DNA of 7,733 nucleotides, taken from Gemmatimonadota bacterium (GTDB taxonomy: Bacteria > Gemmatimonadota > Gemmatimonadetes > Gemmatimonadales > GWC2-71-9). The DNA lies in NCBI GenBank assembly GCA_029884275.1, contig JAOUIC010000065.1, positions 1-7,733 of the forward strand. The letters are read 5' to 3'. The position numbers were made by a program, and so were the translations under genes. The notes under the pieces are model-generated. The model worked only from the letters and a program-made list of their open reading frames with translations, ran no database searches and was not told the DNA's origin. Of the stretch, positions 1 through 6,121 are shown one piece after another; the first letter of the stretch is position 1; every line of letters starts with the position of its first letter.

Positions 1-59
1 CTGTTCCCGACACTGGTCCGGCTACCGACCGGCGGGACCACCCTGTTGCCGGAAAGCAG

Positions 60-78
60 TGTATGTCATTGACAAACA
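60..78. promoter_or_regulatory. Operator-like 19-bp palindrome overlapping the -35 element
   Basis: TGTATGTCATTGACAAACA is an inverted repeat centred on T69. Eight of nine arm pairs are complementary, with the single mismatch at 63/75. The inner core TGTCA-T-TGACA is perfect. Its right arm contains the TTGACA -35 hexamer, so a bound dimeric regulator would block RNA polymerase. Spaced palindromes of this size are typical targets of dimeric helix-turn-helix repressors such as the TetR, GntR or MarR families. No regulator gene is in the window, so the binding protein is unknown. Confidence 0.35.
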
Positions 79-97
79 ACAAGTTATAGCGTAGTTT
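69..97 (+). promoter_or_regulatory. Candidate sigma-70-type promoter for the channel operon
   Basis: A perfect TTGACA -35 hexamer at 69-74 is followed, after a 17-nt spacer, by TAGTTT at 92-97, which matches the TATAAT consensus at only 3 of 6 positions. The site lies in the one clearly AT-rich pocket of an otherwise GC-rich window and points at the first MscS gene. It would give a leader of roughly 210 nt. The -35 match and spacing are seen directly; promoter function is inferred and the -10 is weak. On the opposite strand, TATAAC (88 down to 83) resembles a -10 element but has no convincing -35 partner. Confidence 0.4.
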
Positions 98-117
98 CCG
101 GTCGTCCCAGGAGTGGG

Positions 118-130
118 GACCGGCCCGGTC
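118..130. repeat. Small inverted repeat in the leader
   Basis: GACCGG-C-CCGGTC is a perfect 13-nt inverted repeat. As RNA it could form at most a 4-bp stem with a 5-nt loop, followed by a pyrimidine-rich run (TTCCTCCC). It is too small to call a terminator or riboswitch, and such palindromes are common in GC-rich DNA. Noted as structure in the leader only. Confidence 0.25.
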
Positions 131-304
131 TTCCTCCCAGCACGGTCCTCCCCGTCGAGATGACAACGGCGAACCGGATTCCCGGAACCGGCAAGCCCCG
201 ACACGCACCGAACCAGCACCCGGAATGCGATCACATCCCTGGCAATCGGAATCTCGCCACGGGCCGGTGCAGGCCGGGCTGCACGCCTCAACCGGATCTG
301 GAAA

Positions 305-313
305 AGGAGAGGA
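305..313 (+). promoter_or_regulatory. Ribosome binding site of the first MscS gene
   Basis: A purine-rich double Shine-Dalgarno tract occupies 305-314. AGGAG at 305-309 sits 4 nt before GTG 314. The second copy at 310-314 overlaps that GTG and sits 11 nt before the in-frame ATG at 326. The tract shows that translation begins here but does not settle which of the two codons is used. Confidence 0.6.
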
Positions 314-1213
314 GTGAGTGCAGCCATGGCTGACATGGGAACGAGTCTTGGCGGCCTCTTCGACCGCCCCCTCTTCACGCTGGGCGATAACCCGATCACG
401 ACGACCACACTGATCCTCGCGGCGCTGCTGCTGGCCTTCGCCGTGTGGGGGTCCAGCCTGCTGCGGCGGGGAGTGCAGCGGGCCCTGGTCCGCCGGGGCG
501 GCCGGGCAGATATCGCGGGGACCATCAGCGGGCTGGTCTACTATTCCGCGCTGGTGATGGGGGTCGGCCTCGCGCTGTGGGCGGCGGGGATCGACCTGGG
601 CGCCCTGTTCGCCGCTGGCGCCATCTTCGCCGTCGGCATCGGGTTCGCCATGCAGGGCATCGCGCAGAACTTCGTGGCCGGCGTGATCCTGGTATTCGAG
701 CGCACCATCAAGCCGGGGGACCTGCTGAGAGTCGAGGGCCAGCTGGTGAAGGTGGTCGAAATGGGCATCCGCGCCTGTATCGCCCAGACCCGCGATGGCG
801 AGGACCTGATCATCCCGAATTCCGTGTTGCTTCAGACCACCGTCACCAACTTCACGCTGCGGGAGACGACCTACCGGGTGCGCATCCCGGTGGGCGTGAC
901 GTACGGGAGCGACATGGCCCTGGTGCAGGCGACCCTGTTTGCGGCCGCCCGCGAGGTCATGAGCCGATGGTGCACCGCGGACCGTGAGCCGGTGGTGCAG
1001 CTGACCCGGTTCGGCACCAGCAGCGTGGACTGGGACGTCGGCATCTGGATCGACGACCCATGGGAGCTCCGGGTCGCCTCGTCGGAGCTGCACCTCGGGG
1101 TCTGGAACGCCTGTCGACGGACGGGCATCGTGATCGCCTTCCCGCAGCTCGATCTCCATCTCGACCGGAGTGTGACCGAGCCGCTCCGGCTGCTCGCCGG
1201 GCGGCCCGACTGA
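314..1213 (+). CDS. Small-conductance mechanosensitive channel, MscS family (copy 1)
   Basis: This 299-residue inner-membrane protein has the plain MscS layout and is close in size to E. coli MscS (286 aa). Three hydrophobic segments are visible at about residues 30-50, 70-92 and 95-130. The third carries the small-residue pore helix pattern (AAGAIFAVGIGFAMQG near 100-115), followed by the beta-domain start FERTIKPGDLLRVEG (128-142) and the signature LIIPNS (165-170). The C-terminal alpha/beta domain ends with the typical IAFPQLDLHL (274-283). The family forms heptameric channels that open under membrane tension and release solutes during hypo-osmotic shock. No signal peptide is seen. The start is GTG 314 or ATG 326; both fit the ribosome binding site. 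It is the first gene of the putative five-gene operon, and corA starts 2 nt after its stop. Family assignment is firm; the ion or stimulus preference is unknown. Confidence 0.95.
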   Translation: MSAAMADMGTSLGGLFDRPLFTLGDNPITTTTLILAALLLAFAVWGSSLLRRGVQRALVRRGGRADIAGTISGLVYYSALVMGVGLALWAAGIDLGALFAAGAIFAVGIGFAMQGIAQNFVAGVILVFERTIKPGDLLRVEGQLVKVVEMGIRACIAQTRDGEDLIIPNSVLLQTTVTNFTLRETTYRVRIPVGVTYGSDMALVQATLFAAAREVMSRWCTADREPVVQLTRFGTSSVDWDVGIWIDDPWELRVASSELHLGVWNACRRTGIVIAFPQLDLHLDRSVTEPLRLLAGRPD

Positions 1214-1215
1214 CG

Positions 1216-2319
1216 ATGGGGAGGCCGATGCGACCGACCTTTCGCAAGCTGCACCCTCCGGCGGGGGCGCGCCCCGGCACCCTGGTCCCCTCCCCGACGG
1301 CCGTGCCACCGCGGATTCGCGAGATCAGGTACGGCCCTGACGGCGTGACCGATCGCGACGTCGCCGGCCCCGCCAGCCTGACCCCCGAGGCGCCGGGGGA
1401 CGGCATGGTCACCTGGGTCGACGTGCAGGGCACCGGGGACGTGACGATTCTGCGGCAGATGGGCGAACGGTTCGGTCTCCATCCGCTGGCCCTCGAGGAC
1501 GTCGTGAATGCCCCGCAGCGGCCCAAGATCGAGGACTACAACGACCACGTCCTCATCATCACGCGGATGGTCCGGCCGGACGAAGCGGGAGAGCTGGACC
1601 TCGAGCAGGTGGGCCTGGTGGTGGGATCGAACTACGTCGTATCGTTCCAGGAGCGGTACGGCGATGTGCTGACCCCGGTCCGGGTCCGGATCGGCGAGGG
1701 GCTGGGCCCGATCCGAAGCGCCGGCGCCGACTACCTCGCCTACGCCCTGCTCGACACCATCATCGACGGATACTACCCGGTGCTCGAGGAGATCAGCGAG
1801 GCGCTGGCACGTCTTGAGACCCGCGTCCTCACGCGGCCCGGCAGCCGGAGCCTCGACGCCATCAATCGTCTCAAGGGGCAGATCATCGCGGTGCGGCGGG
1901 GGGCCTGGCCCCAGCGGGAAGCGCTCAACCGCCTGGTGCGCGACGGCAGCCGCTTCATTTCGCCCGATGTCCGCGTGTATCTCCGTGACACCTACGATCA
2001 CGCGGCGCAGGCGGTGGACGTGCTCGACAGTCACCGCGAACTGGTGAACGGCCTGCTCGGCCTCCACCTCTCGGCCGCGAGCAACCGGACCAACGAGGTC
2101 ATGAAGGTGCTCACCATCATGGCGAGTATCTTCATCCCGCTGACCTTCCTCGCCGGGGTCTACGGGATGAACTTCGAGATGATGCCCGAGCTCCACACCC
2201 CATGGGGATACCCGGTGCTGCTTGGCACCATGTTCGTACTCGCGCTGCTGATGCTCTCCTATTTCCGCCGCAAGCGCTGGATCGGGGGCGACCCCGAGGA
2301 CGACGAGGATGACGAATGA
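1216..2319 (+). CDS. corA: CorA-type magnesium/divalent cation channel
   Basis: The 367-residue product matches the CorA family in length and motifs. A soluble N-terminal domain includes the conserved stretch HPLALEDVVNAPQRPKIEDY (89-108). A long helical region (about 190-300) leads into two C-terminal membrane segments at about 299-318 and 331-350. The hallmark YGMNF (316-320) ends the first membrane helix and is followed by MPELHTPWGYP, as in Thermotoga-type CorA. CorA is a homopentameric inner-membrane channel that admits Mg2+, and in some members Co2+ or Ni2+, gated by cytoplasmic Mg2+. ATG 1216 lies 2 nt after the upstream stop, suggesting translational coupling; ATG 1228, preceded closely by GGGGAGG, is a good alternative. 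The end is unusual: after the basic RRKRW (351-355) there is an acidic tail, GGDPEDDEDDE. The stop region overlaps a possible start (ATG 2309) of the next gene. Confidence 0.95.
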   Translation: MGRPMRPTFRKLHPPAGARPGTLVPSPTAVPPRIREIRYGPDGVTDRDVAGPASLTPEAPGDGMVTWVDVQGTGDVTILRQMGERFGLHPLALEDVVNAPQRPKIEDYNDHVLIITRMVRPDEAGELDLEQVGLVVGSNYVVSFQERYGDVLTPVRVRIGEGLGPIRSAGADYLAYALLDTIIDGYYPVLEEISEALARLETRVLTRPGSRSLDAINRLKGQIIAVRRGAWPQREALNRLVRDGSRFISPDVRVYLRDTYDHAAQAVDVLDSHRELVNGLLGLHLSAASNRTNEVMKVLTIMASIFIPLTFLAGVYGMNFEMMPELHTPWGYPVLLGTMFVLALLMLSYFRRKRWIGGDPEDDEDDE

Positions 2320-2374
2320 CCTTCACCTGCGAACTGTCCGGTGCGGCGGACCGGCCCCTGCCCTCACGGACTCC

Positions 2375-4027
2375 ATGACGGCCTCCTCCAATACCCGCCT
2401 CCGCTGGGAGGTGCTCCTCTCCCTCCTCCTTGTCGTGGCTCCTGCCGGTGCAGCCCAGGTCCCGGACTCCGGCAACCAGGCCCCATCCAGCGCCCCCGTG
2501 ATGGTGGGGAACGACACCCTGTTCGCGCTGTTCGGCAGACTCGGACCGTTCGGGCCGCAGGAGAGAGCGAATGCCCTGACCCGCAAGATCGCCCTCCTGG
2601 GTTCCGCCCTTGCCCGCGGAGCAGACAGTATCAGGGTCGAGGACCTCGAGGGAGTGCCGACCCTCCTCGTGGGCGACCAGATCCTGATGATGGTCCTGGC
2701 AGCCGATGCCGCCCCGACGGGGAAGGACCCATTGACGCTGGCCACGGAGTGGGCCGGCCGCATCCAGCGGGCGGTGGAGGCGGAGCGGTCCGCGACAAGC
2801 CTTCGTGCCCTCGCCTTTGGCGCCCTCCGGGCACTGCTCGCCACCCTGCTCCTGGTCGGCCTGCTGTACCTGTTCAGGTATCTGTTCGGGCGCCTCTACG
2901 GCCTCGCCCGGAGTCCCCGGGTGCCCTCGCTCCACATCAAGCGGTTCGAGCTGCTCTCCGCGGCGCGTTTCGCCGATGCCCTGACCCTGGTCGTCCGGGT
3001 CACGAGGATCGTGCTCACGATCATGCTGCTGTACCTGTTCGTGCCGCTGGTCCTCAGCTTCTTCCCCTGGACCGCCCCGCTTTCCCGGCGGATCGTCGGG
3101 TACGTCCTCAGCCCGCTGCATGCCGTCTGGCTCGGGTTCACCGACTACCTGCCGAACATCTTCTTCATCCTCGTGATCGTCCTGGTCACGCGCTACCTGC
3201 TATCCCTGATCCGGTTGGTGTTCCAGGCCCTCAAGACCGGGGCCCTCACGCTGGAAGGGTTCCACGCGGACTGGGCCGACCCGACCTACAACATCGTCCG
3301 GTTCCTGGTCCTCGCCTTCGCCGCCGTGGTGATGTTCCCCTACCTGCCGGGGGCGGAATCCGACGCGTTCAAGGGTGTCTCGCTGTTCGTGGGCGTGCTG
3401 TTCTCGCTGGGCTCGTCGGGGGCGGTGGGCAACATCGTCGCCGGGGTGGTGCTGACCTACACCAGGGCCTTCCAGATCGGCGACCGGGTCCGAATCGGCG
3501 AGACCACGGGAGACGTGGTCGAGCGCACCCTGCTGGTCACCCGGGTCCGCACGATCAAGAATGAAGACATCACCATCCCGAACGGGTCGGTGCTCTCCAG
3601 CCAGGTCATCAACTACACCTCGCAGGCCGCCTCCCGCGGCCTGATCCTGAACACCACGGTGACCATCGGCTACGACGCGCCCTGGCGCCAGGTGCACGAA
3701 CTGCTGATCGGGGCGGCCCGGGCCTGCGAAGGCATCCTGGAGGAGCCCGCCCCCTTCGTCCTCCAGACCAGCCTCGACGATTTCTATGTGAGCTACCAGC
3801 TGAACGCCTATACCGACAAGCCGGCGATCATGGCCCGGACCTACTCCGAGCTGCACCAGCAGATCCAGGACAAGTTCAACGAGGCCGGCGTCGAGATCAT
3901 GTCGCCGCACTATCGCGCCGCCCGTGACGGCAACCAGACCACCATTCCCTTGGACCACCTGCCCAAGGACTACCGCGCGCCAGCATTCCGGGTCGTCTCG
4001 GTCCCACCGGCGGGACCCGACCGGTGA
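2375..4027 (+). CDS. Large MscS-family mechanosensitive channel with signal peptide and periplasmic domain (copy 2)
   Basis: Read from ATG 2375, this 550-residue protein opens with a signal peptide (basic residues around 8-10, hydrophobic core 13-22, probable cleavage near AGA-AQ at 26-28). A predicted periplasmic domain (about 40-140) contains GNDTLFALFGRLGPFGPQER and GDQILMMVLAADA, a pattern I associate with larger MscS-like channels. Hydrophobic segments follow at about 148-170, 205-230, 255-283 and 305-325, then the pore helix (333-365; LGSSGAVGNIVAG), the beta domain (FQIGDRVRIGETTGDVVE) and ITIPNGSVLS (399-408). The C-terminal domain closes with FNEAGVEIMSPHY. An in-frame ATG at 2309 overlapping corA would add 22 residues in front of the signal peptide; 2375 is preferred because it puts the signal sequence at the N-terminus, although its ribosome binding site is weak. 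The last 4 nt overlap the porin start. Family assignment is firm; the role of the periplasmic domain is unknown. Confidence 0.93.
   Translation: MTASSNTRLRWEVLLSLLLVVAPAGAAQVPDSGNQAPSSAPVMVGNDTLFALFGRLGPFGPQERANALTRKIALLGSALARGADSIRVEDLEGVPTLLVGDQILMMVLAADAAPTGKDPLTLATEWAGRIQRAVEAERSATSLRALAFGALRALLATLLLVGLLYLFRYLFGRLYGLARSPRVPSLHIKRFELLSAARFADALTLVVRVTRIVLTIMLLYLFVPLVLSFFPWTAPLSRRIVGYVLSPLHAVWLGFTDYLPNIFFILVIVLVTRYLLSLIRLVFQALKTGALTLEGFHADWADPTYNIVRFLVLAFAAVVMFPYLPGAESDAFKGVSLFVGVLFSLGSSGAVGNIVAGVVLTYTRAFQIGDRVRIGETTGDVVERTLLVTRVRTIKNEDITIPNGSVLSSQVINYTSQAASRGLILNTTVTIGYDAPWRQVHELLIGAARACEGILEEPAPFVLQTSLDDFYVSYQLNAYTDKPAIMARTYSELHQQIQDKFNEAGVEIMSPHYRAARDGNQTTIPLDHLPKDYRAPAFRVVSVPPAGPDR
4000..4017 (+). 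promoter_or_regulatory. Hairpin just before the porin start codon
   Basis: GGTCCC (4000-4005) and GGGACC (4012-4017) can form a perfect 6-bp stem with a 6-nt loop, ending 6 nt before the porin GTG. The 3' arm contains GGGA (4012-4015), the only Shine-Dalgarno-like sequence at suitable distance (8 nt). A folded hairpin would hide it, and ribosomes finishing the upstream channel gene would open it. The pairing is seen in the sequence; control of porin translation is inferred. Confidence 0.35.
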
Positions 4028-5052
4028 GCCGCCCGGGACTGCGGCGGGTCATCGTCCTTGGACTGGCGCTGGCCGCTTCGGCGGCCCCGCTGGCGGCACA
4101 GGATTCCCTCCTCACCGAACTCGCCCGCCGGTTCCAGAGCGAGCCGCTCCGGCTCGGCCTGCTGCTGCAGGTGGTCGGCGACTTCCAGGACAACCGGAGC
4201 GACGGCGGCTCCAACGGGTTCAGGATTCCCAACGCGCGCCTCAAGCTCTCCGGTCGGCTGGACAACGGCTTCGGCTACCTGCTGCAGACCAACTTCGCCT
4301 CCTCGACCGTGCTGCTGGATGCCGCGGTGAGCTACCGGGCCGCCGAGCCGTTCACCCTGCAGGCCGGCAAGTTCAAGGTGCCGTTCAGCGGCGAGCTGCT
4401 CACCGCCGCCGGGGAGCTCGACTTCAGCGACCGCGCCCAGGTGGTGCGCGTCCTGGCCCCCGGCCGGCAACTCGGCGCCCAGGCCGGCGGACGCCTCGCC
4501 GGAGGGGTAGTGCGGTACGAGCTGGGAGCCTTCAACGGCAACACCGGCTCGGGCAATGACGACGACCGCCTGCTGACCGCGGGGCGGATCGCGATCGCCC
4601 CCTTCCAGGGCACCCCGTCGTCCACCCGCCAGCTCGAGATCGCCGGCAACGTCGCCTACAGTCACGACACCAACGTGTCGCTCGGCGCGCTCGGCTCCTC
4701 CTTCGCGGGGCGGCGCACGCTGTATGGCGCCGACGTCCGGTGGCGCCACGACGACTGGCTGGTCGCGGGAGAGTTCATCGGGGCCCGGCTGGAACCGGAC
4801 AGCGGCAGCACGTCGAATCCGCTTGGCTGGCAGGGCACGGTGGGATTTCATCTGAGTCCGAAATTCCAGCTGCTGGCCCGGTGGGACGCGCTGCGCCCCG
4901 ACGGCCTCGGGGCTGACAGCGATCTCCTGCTGGTCGGGTTCCGGGCGTGGCCAACCGGGGCCGTGCAGTTCCGGCTGGCCTACCAGCGCGACCTGGCGGT
5001 GAGCGACTCATCCCCCCACGGCGTCGTGGCGGGAGCGCAGCTGGGATTCTGA
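4024..5052 (+). CDS. Outer-membrane porin, phosphate-selective porin O/P-like
   Basis: The 342-residue product starts with a clear signal peptide (RR at 7-8, hydrophobic core, cleavage after PLAA near 25). A short helical stretch follows, then an amphipathic beta-rich body and a C-terminal phenylalanine (AGAQLGF), the usual recognition end for outer-membrane beta-barrel assembly. The segment with IPNARLKLSGRLDNGFGYLLQ (68-88), LLDAAVSYR and LQAGKFKVPFSGELL (112-126) is typical of the OprO/OprP-like porin family, whose members form trimeric outer-membrane pores; some are anion or phosphate selective, but specificity cannot be inferred from family membership. It is somewhat shorter than Pseudomonas OprP (about 440 aa). 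GTG 4024 overlaps the stop of the preceding channel gene (GTGA), implying coupled translation, and the third MscS gene follows 21 nt after its stop. No frameshift or truncation is visible. Confidence 0.88.
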   Translation: MSRPGLRRVIVLGLALAASAAPLAAQDSLLTELARRFQSEPLRLGLLLQVVGDFQDNRSDGGSNGFRIPNARLKLSGRLDNGFGYLLQTNFASSTVLLDAAVSYRAAEPFTLQAGKFKVPFSGELLTAAGELDFSDRAQVVRVLAPGRQLGAQAGGRLAGGVVRYELGAFNGNTGSGNDDDRLLTAGRIAIAPFQGTPSSTRQLEIAGNVAYSHDTNVSLGALGSSFAGRRTLYGADVRWRHDDWLVAGEFIGARLEPDSGSTSNPLGWQGTVGFHLSPKFQLLARWDALRPDGLGADSDLLLVGFRAWPTGAVQFRLAYQRDLAVSDSSPHGVVAGAQLGF

Positions 5053-5059
5053 GCGGATC

Positions 5060-5066
5060 GAGAGAG
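5060..5066 (+). promoter_or_regulatory. Ribosome binding site of the third MscS gene
   Basis: GAGAGAG lies 7 nt before ATG 5074 in the 21-nt gap after the porin stop. Its position supports this ATG as the start and indicates independent initiation rather than pure coupling. Confidence 0.5.
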
Positions 5067-5073
5067 TCTCCAC

Positions 5074-6009
5074 ATGGACGGCTTCGTGACGCGGTTCAAC
5101 AGCTGGCTGTCCGATCCAACGCTGGAGCGGATCGCGACCTCGGCCGTCAGCGTGGCGGCGATCGTGCTCCTCGTCCGATTGCTGCAGCGGGCCCTGGCCT
5201 CGCGCATCGAGGACACCGACGCCCGCTACCGGGCCCGCAAGGCGGTGGGGCTCGCGGGCTACGTGGCCGCCTTCCTCGCCATCGCCGTCATCTTCAGCGC
5301 CCGGCTCGGCGGCATGACCGTGGCGCTCGGCGTGGCCGGGGCCGGCATCGCCTTCGCCCTCCAGGAGGTCATCGGGAGCTTCGCCGGCTGGCTGGCCCTC
5401 TCCTTCTCCAGCTTTTATCGCGCCGGCGACCGGGTGCAGCTCGGCGGCATCAAGGGCGACGTCATCGACATCGGCGTCCTCCGGACCACCCTGATGGAGC
5501 TGGGCCAGTGGGTGGACGGCGACCTCTACAACGGCCGGATCGTCCGGGTCGCCAACAGCTTCGTCTTCAAGGAGCCGGTGTTCAACTATTCCGCCGACTT
5601 CCCGTTCCTGTGGGACGAGATCCAGGTCCCGGTGCGGCATGGCAGCGACCCCGGGCTCGCCCGGCGGGTGATCGAGCAGGCGGCACAGGAAGTCGTGGGA
5701 GACTACGTCGCGACCGCGTCGGCGGCCTGGCGGGACATGGTCCGCAAGTATGTGATCGAGGACGCGAGTGTCCGGCCCACCGTCTACCTGATGGTGACCG
5801 ATAGCTGGCTGGCGTTCACGCTGCGCTACGTGGTGGACTACCGCCGGCGGCGATCGACGAAGGACGCCCTGTTCAGCCGGATCCTACAGTTGATGGACGC
5901 GACCGGGGGCCAGGTCCGCCTCGCCTCGACCACGATGGAGATCGTCGGCGCTCCGCCGGTTCGCGTCACGCTGGACAGCGCCCGGGGAGCGGAGATCACA
6001 CCGGGCTGA
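5074..6009 (+). CDS. MscS-family mechanosensitive channel, divergent subfamily (copy 3)
   Basis: This 311-residue inner-membrane protein has three hydrophobic segments (about 22-40, 56-76 and 82-114). The last contains the glycine/alanine pore pattern VALGVAGAGIAFALQEVIGS (83-102), followed by FYRAGDRVQLGGIKGDVIDIG (114-134), a standard MscS beta-domain entry. It differs from the other two copies in the next segment: an insertion around WVDGDLYNGRIV (146-157) and VANSFVFKEPVFNYS (159-173), where classical members have I-P-N. The C-terminal half (about 180-311) includes YVVDYRRRRSTKDALFSRIL. This pattern recurs in a recognised branch of uncharacterised MscS-like proteins, so the change is probably a subfamily trait rather than damage. 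The gene is the last of the operon and converges on the YceI gene. Channel family is firm; tension gating is not shown for this branch. Confidence 0.92.
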   Translation: MDGFVTRFNSWLSDPTLERIATSAVSVAAIVLLVRLLQRALASRIEDTDARYRARKAVGLAGYVAAFLAIAVIFSARLGGMTVALGVAGAGIAFALQEVIGSFAGWLALSFSSFYRAGDRVQLGGIKGDVIDIGVLRTTLMELGQWVDGDLYNGRIVRVANSFVFKEPVFNYSADFPFLWDEIQVPVRHGSDPGLARRVIEQAAQEVVGDYVATASAAWRDMVRKYVIEDASVRPTVYLMVTDSWLAFTLRYVVDYRRRRSTKDALFSRILQLMDATGGQVRLASTTMEIVGAPPVRVTLDSARGAEITPG

Positions 6010-6025
6010 TGCCTGTGGCGGCCGA

Positions 6026-6045
6026 AGCCGGCGGGTCCACCGGCT
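6026..6045 (+). terminator. Possible weak hairpin terminator in the convergent gap
   Basis: The 112-bp gap 6010-6121 lies between two convergent stop codons, where transcription should end. AGCCGG (6026-6031) pairs perfectly with CCGGCT (6040-6045) across an 8-nt loop, and a second, weaker stem (6074-6085; CGGG/CCCG) follows. Neither has a T-tract on either strand, so a classical intrinsic terminator is not supported; termination may be Rho-dependent. Nothing else is seen in this gap. Confidence 0.25.
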
Positions 6046-6121
6046 GACACCCTTCCCGCCCGAGTTGGCCGGCCGGGGTGCCCCGACTAGGCTCGCACCG
6101 ATTCCACCGCCGGGCGGCCCG

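Larger units (their letters stand above)
1..313. other. Non-coding leader and upstream region with no convincing gene
   Basis: No plus-strand frame gives a recognisable protein here; all three forward frames entering from the left edge close within the first 95 bases, and none of the short tails is recognisable. A minus-strand frame is open across 22-525, but it runs antisense into the first channel gene and its translation is Arg/Pro/Ser-rich low-complexity, as expected of a shadow frame in GC-rich DNA. The stretch contains an AT-rich pocket at about 52-97 with a promoter/operator candidate, a small inverted repeat at 118-130, and ends in a purine-rich ribosome binding site. It is best read as the regulatory region and 5' leader of the channel operon. 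Whether a gene ends or starts left of position 60 cannot be judged. Confidence 0.6.

Noticed and set aside
172..179. Repeated AACCGGAT in the leader (172-179 and 290-297), plus GAACCGG copies at 171 and 185
   Set aside because: The copies are short, irregularly spaced and GC-rich; no regular array or CRISPR-like spacing is present.
22..525. Minus-strand open frame of 167 codons covering the leader
   Set aside because: Arg/Pro/Ser-rich, no motif, and about 200 bases antisense to the first MscS gene. Treated as a shadow frame, though the part in the leader cannot be formally excluded.
871..2196. Long minus-strand open frame (441 codons) opposite the first MscS gene and corA
   Set aside because: Its translation is rich in His, Asp, Glu, Gly, Arg and Pro with no domain, and it is antisense to two well-supported genes. 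Long antisense frames are expected from codon bias in GC-rich genes.
2336..2351. Small hairpin (GTCCG/CGGAC) between corA and the large MscS gene
   Set aside because: A 5-bp stem with no T-tract is common by chance in DNA this GC-rich. It does not look like a terminator and does not cover a clear ribosome binding site.
2132..3121. Minus-strand open frame of 329 codons opposite corA and the large MscS gene
   Set aside because: Low-complexity Gly/Glu/Arg/Gln-rich translation, no recognisable motif, fully antisense to supported coding sequence.
5055..5064. Ten-base repeat GGATCGAGAG also found at 6914-6923, both just upstream of start codons
   Set aside because: Tens of identical 10-mers are expected by chance in a window this size, and both copies are simply purine-rich ribosome-binding regions.
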